Made by a program: the position numbers and the translations under genes. Positions 4,223 through 5,252 of a DNA stretch of 5,252 nt are shown in pieces. The first letter of the stretch is position 1; each line of letters begins with the position of its first letter. This DNA comes from Chloroflexota bacterium (GTDB taxonomy: Bacteria > Chloroflexota > Dormibacteria > Dormibacterales > Dormibacteraceae): contig VBGV01000106.1 of the NCBI GenBank assembly GCA_005880755.1, positions 1 to 5,252 of the forward strand, given 5' to 3'. The notes beneath the pieces were generated by a model that ran no database searches, was not told where the DNA came from, and saw nothing but the letters and a program-made list of their open reading frames with translations.

Positions 4223-5252
4223 TCACGCGGCCTCTGGCGCCGGCCCAAGACCTGACTGTGCTTCGCGGAGCGGGTCGGGAATGCGGCCGCCGAGTCGAAG
4301 CAGGACGGCTCCGGCCAGCAGCGCGGCAAGCGCGCCACCCCACCAGATGGCGTCTGGCGAGGTCTGCAGGAGAAGGCCACCAATCGCCGGGCCGAGCGCC
4401 AGGGAGATGCTGAAGGTCAGACTGTAGAGAGACAGGTAGCGGCCGAGCAGATGGGCTGGAGCCATGTCCGCGACCAGTGGCCCGAGAACGTTGGTGTGTA
4501 CGCATTCGCCGATTGCGAAGACGATCGCAACGCCGGCGAGGAGACTGGTCGCAGCGAGCTCCGAGTGGATGAGCGTTGCTGGCAGCACCGCGAGCAGGCT
4601 GACCGCAAAAATCGCGCTTGCCGCCGCGAAAGCGTGTGTGCGTCGCATCCGTGTCACTACGCGCACCGCTGGGATCTGCGCGATGACGACGAAGGACGTG
4701 TTGACGAGAAAGAGGATCCCGATCGCGGCGGGGCTGAGCGGTGTGTGGGTCTTCGCAAATGGTGGCAGGATGTTGGAGAAGAACGTGTGGCCGACGACGA
4801 CGAGCACGATATTCGCTGCGATCACGGTGAGGAAGAGCCGATCTCGAGCGACGGCGCGAAAGCCGGTTCCGTTGGCGTCTGTCGCTGTGACGGTCTCGGC
4901 TCGCGGGCTCGGTACGGCGGCGAGCACGATCAGCGCGAATCCGGCGTAGGTGACGGCGTCGAAGAAATAGAGCGTTTGGAACGAGCTGAGCCGCTGTGCG
5001 GATGCGACGATGAAGCCGGCTACGGTCGCGCCGGAGCCGATACCGAAATTGCCCGAGACGCGGTTAAGCGCGAAGGCGGCCGTTCGCTGCTCGCGCTTGA
5101 TCAACCTGATGGTCAATGTCCGGTTGGCCGTCCCTGCCGCGCCGATTCCGGCTCCGCTGACAATCGAGCAGGCAAAGGCCTGCCAGGGACTGTCTACGTA
5201 GGCGAAGCCGGCGTAGCCTAGGGCGCTCGCCAGGAGTCCTGCGACCAAGATC
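4223..5252 (-). CDS. MFS transporter (N-terminus outside window)
   Basis: An inner-membrane secondary transporter of the major facilitator superfamily, probably an exporter of small molecules; the substrate is unknown. The frame is open to the right edge (an ATC codon precedes the TTG at 5246-5248), so that TTG is not the real start. About ten hydrophobic segments can be counted, fitting TM3 to TM12 of a 12-helix protein: from LVAGLLASALGYAGFAYV at the edge to IWWGGALAALLAGAVLLRL near the end. The missing part would hold TM1, TM2 and the GxxxDRxGRR loop. A glycine-rich TM5 (GNFGIGSGATVAGFIV) resembles motif C, and GRYLSLYSLTFSISLALGPAIGG in TM11 is typical of MFS_1 drug-type members. It stops with TGA at 4223-4225. 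It shares the minus strand with the nitroreductase but lies 489 bp away, so an operon is unlikely. Confidence 0.92.
   Translation of the reverse strand, partial: ILVAGLLASALGYAGFAYVDSPWQAFACSIVSGAGIGAAGTANRTLTIRLIKREQRTAAFALNRVSGNFGIGSGATVAGFIVASAQRLSSFQTLYFFDAVTYAGFALIVLAAVPSPRAETVTATDANGTGFRAVARDRLFLTVIAANIVLVVVGHTFFSNILPPFAKTHTPLSPAAIGILFLVNTSFVVIAQIPAVRVVTRMRRTHAFAAASAIFAVSLLAVLPATLIHSELAATSLLAGVAIVFAIGECVHTNVLGPLVADMAPAHLLGRYLSLYSLTFSISLALGPAIGGLLLQTSPDAIWWGGALAALLAGAVLLRLGGRIPDPLREAQSGLGPAPEAA

Noticed and set aside
4200..4233. Imperfect hairpin overlapping the MFS stop codon
   Set aside because: The stem is bulged (AGGCCG/CGGCCT plus TGA/TCA), and no T run follows on the minus strand, so it is not called a terminator.
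4451..5221. Long plus-strand reading frame antisense to the MFS gene
   Set aside because: It is rich in Arg, Asp and Glu with no family-like pattern. The minus strand gives ten clear membrane helices and MFS motifs over the same bases.

Overview
This is a high-GC bacterial window. GTG and TTG starts are used, intergenic spacing is loose, and the gene content (peptide-amidase-like amidase, FMN nitroreductase, MFS exporter) fits an actinobacterium. A soil actinobacterium, possibly of the Thermoleophilia type, is my inference; no marker gene here proves it.

Layout. (1) 1-1299, plus strand: the C-terminal part of an amidase-signature enzyme, closed by a strong intrinsic terminator at 1314-1351. 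(2) 1473-3095: a small accessory module on the minus strand. It is bounded by two direct repeats exactly 1486 bp apart. Each repeat begins with the 3' part of a tRNA-Asn gene, from the anticodon loop to CCA, and continues into about 90 bp of conserved non-tRNA sequence holding 10-bp periodic repeats. Between them lie one clear gene, a DUF4261 protein (1651-2430), and two short or decayed reading frames upstream of it. (3) 3221-3733, minus strand: a compact nitroreductase. (4) 3734-4222: a 489-bp stretch without a convincing gene. It is rich in short repeats and holds a tRNA-like pair of hairpins that may be a third, more decayed attachment site. (5) 4223-5252, minus strand: an MFS transporter whose N-terminus lies beyond the window.

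The most interesting reading is that the middle of the window is an attachment-site array. Tyrosine-recombinase elements often integrate in the 3' half of tRNA genes and leave displaced 3' fragments. Here two such fragments lie in tandem with no integrase between them. This fits a CIME-like (cis-mobilizable) or cassette-like unit of about 1.5 kb carrying a DUF4261 cargo gene, stacked at a tRNA-Asn locus whose intact gene and integrase should lie beyond the right edge. The amidase, nitroreductase and transporter look like ordinary metabolic genes with no evident functional link to the module.
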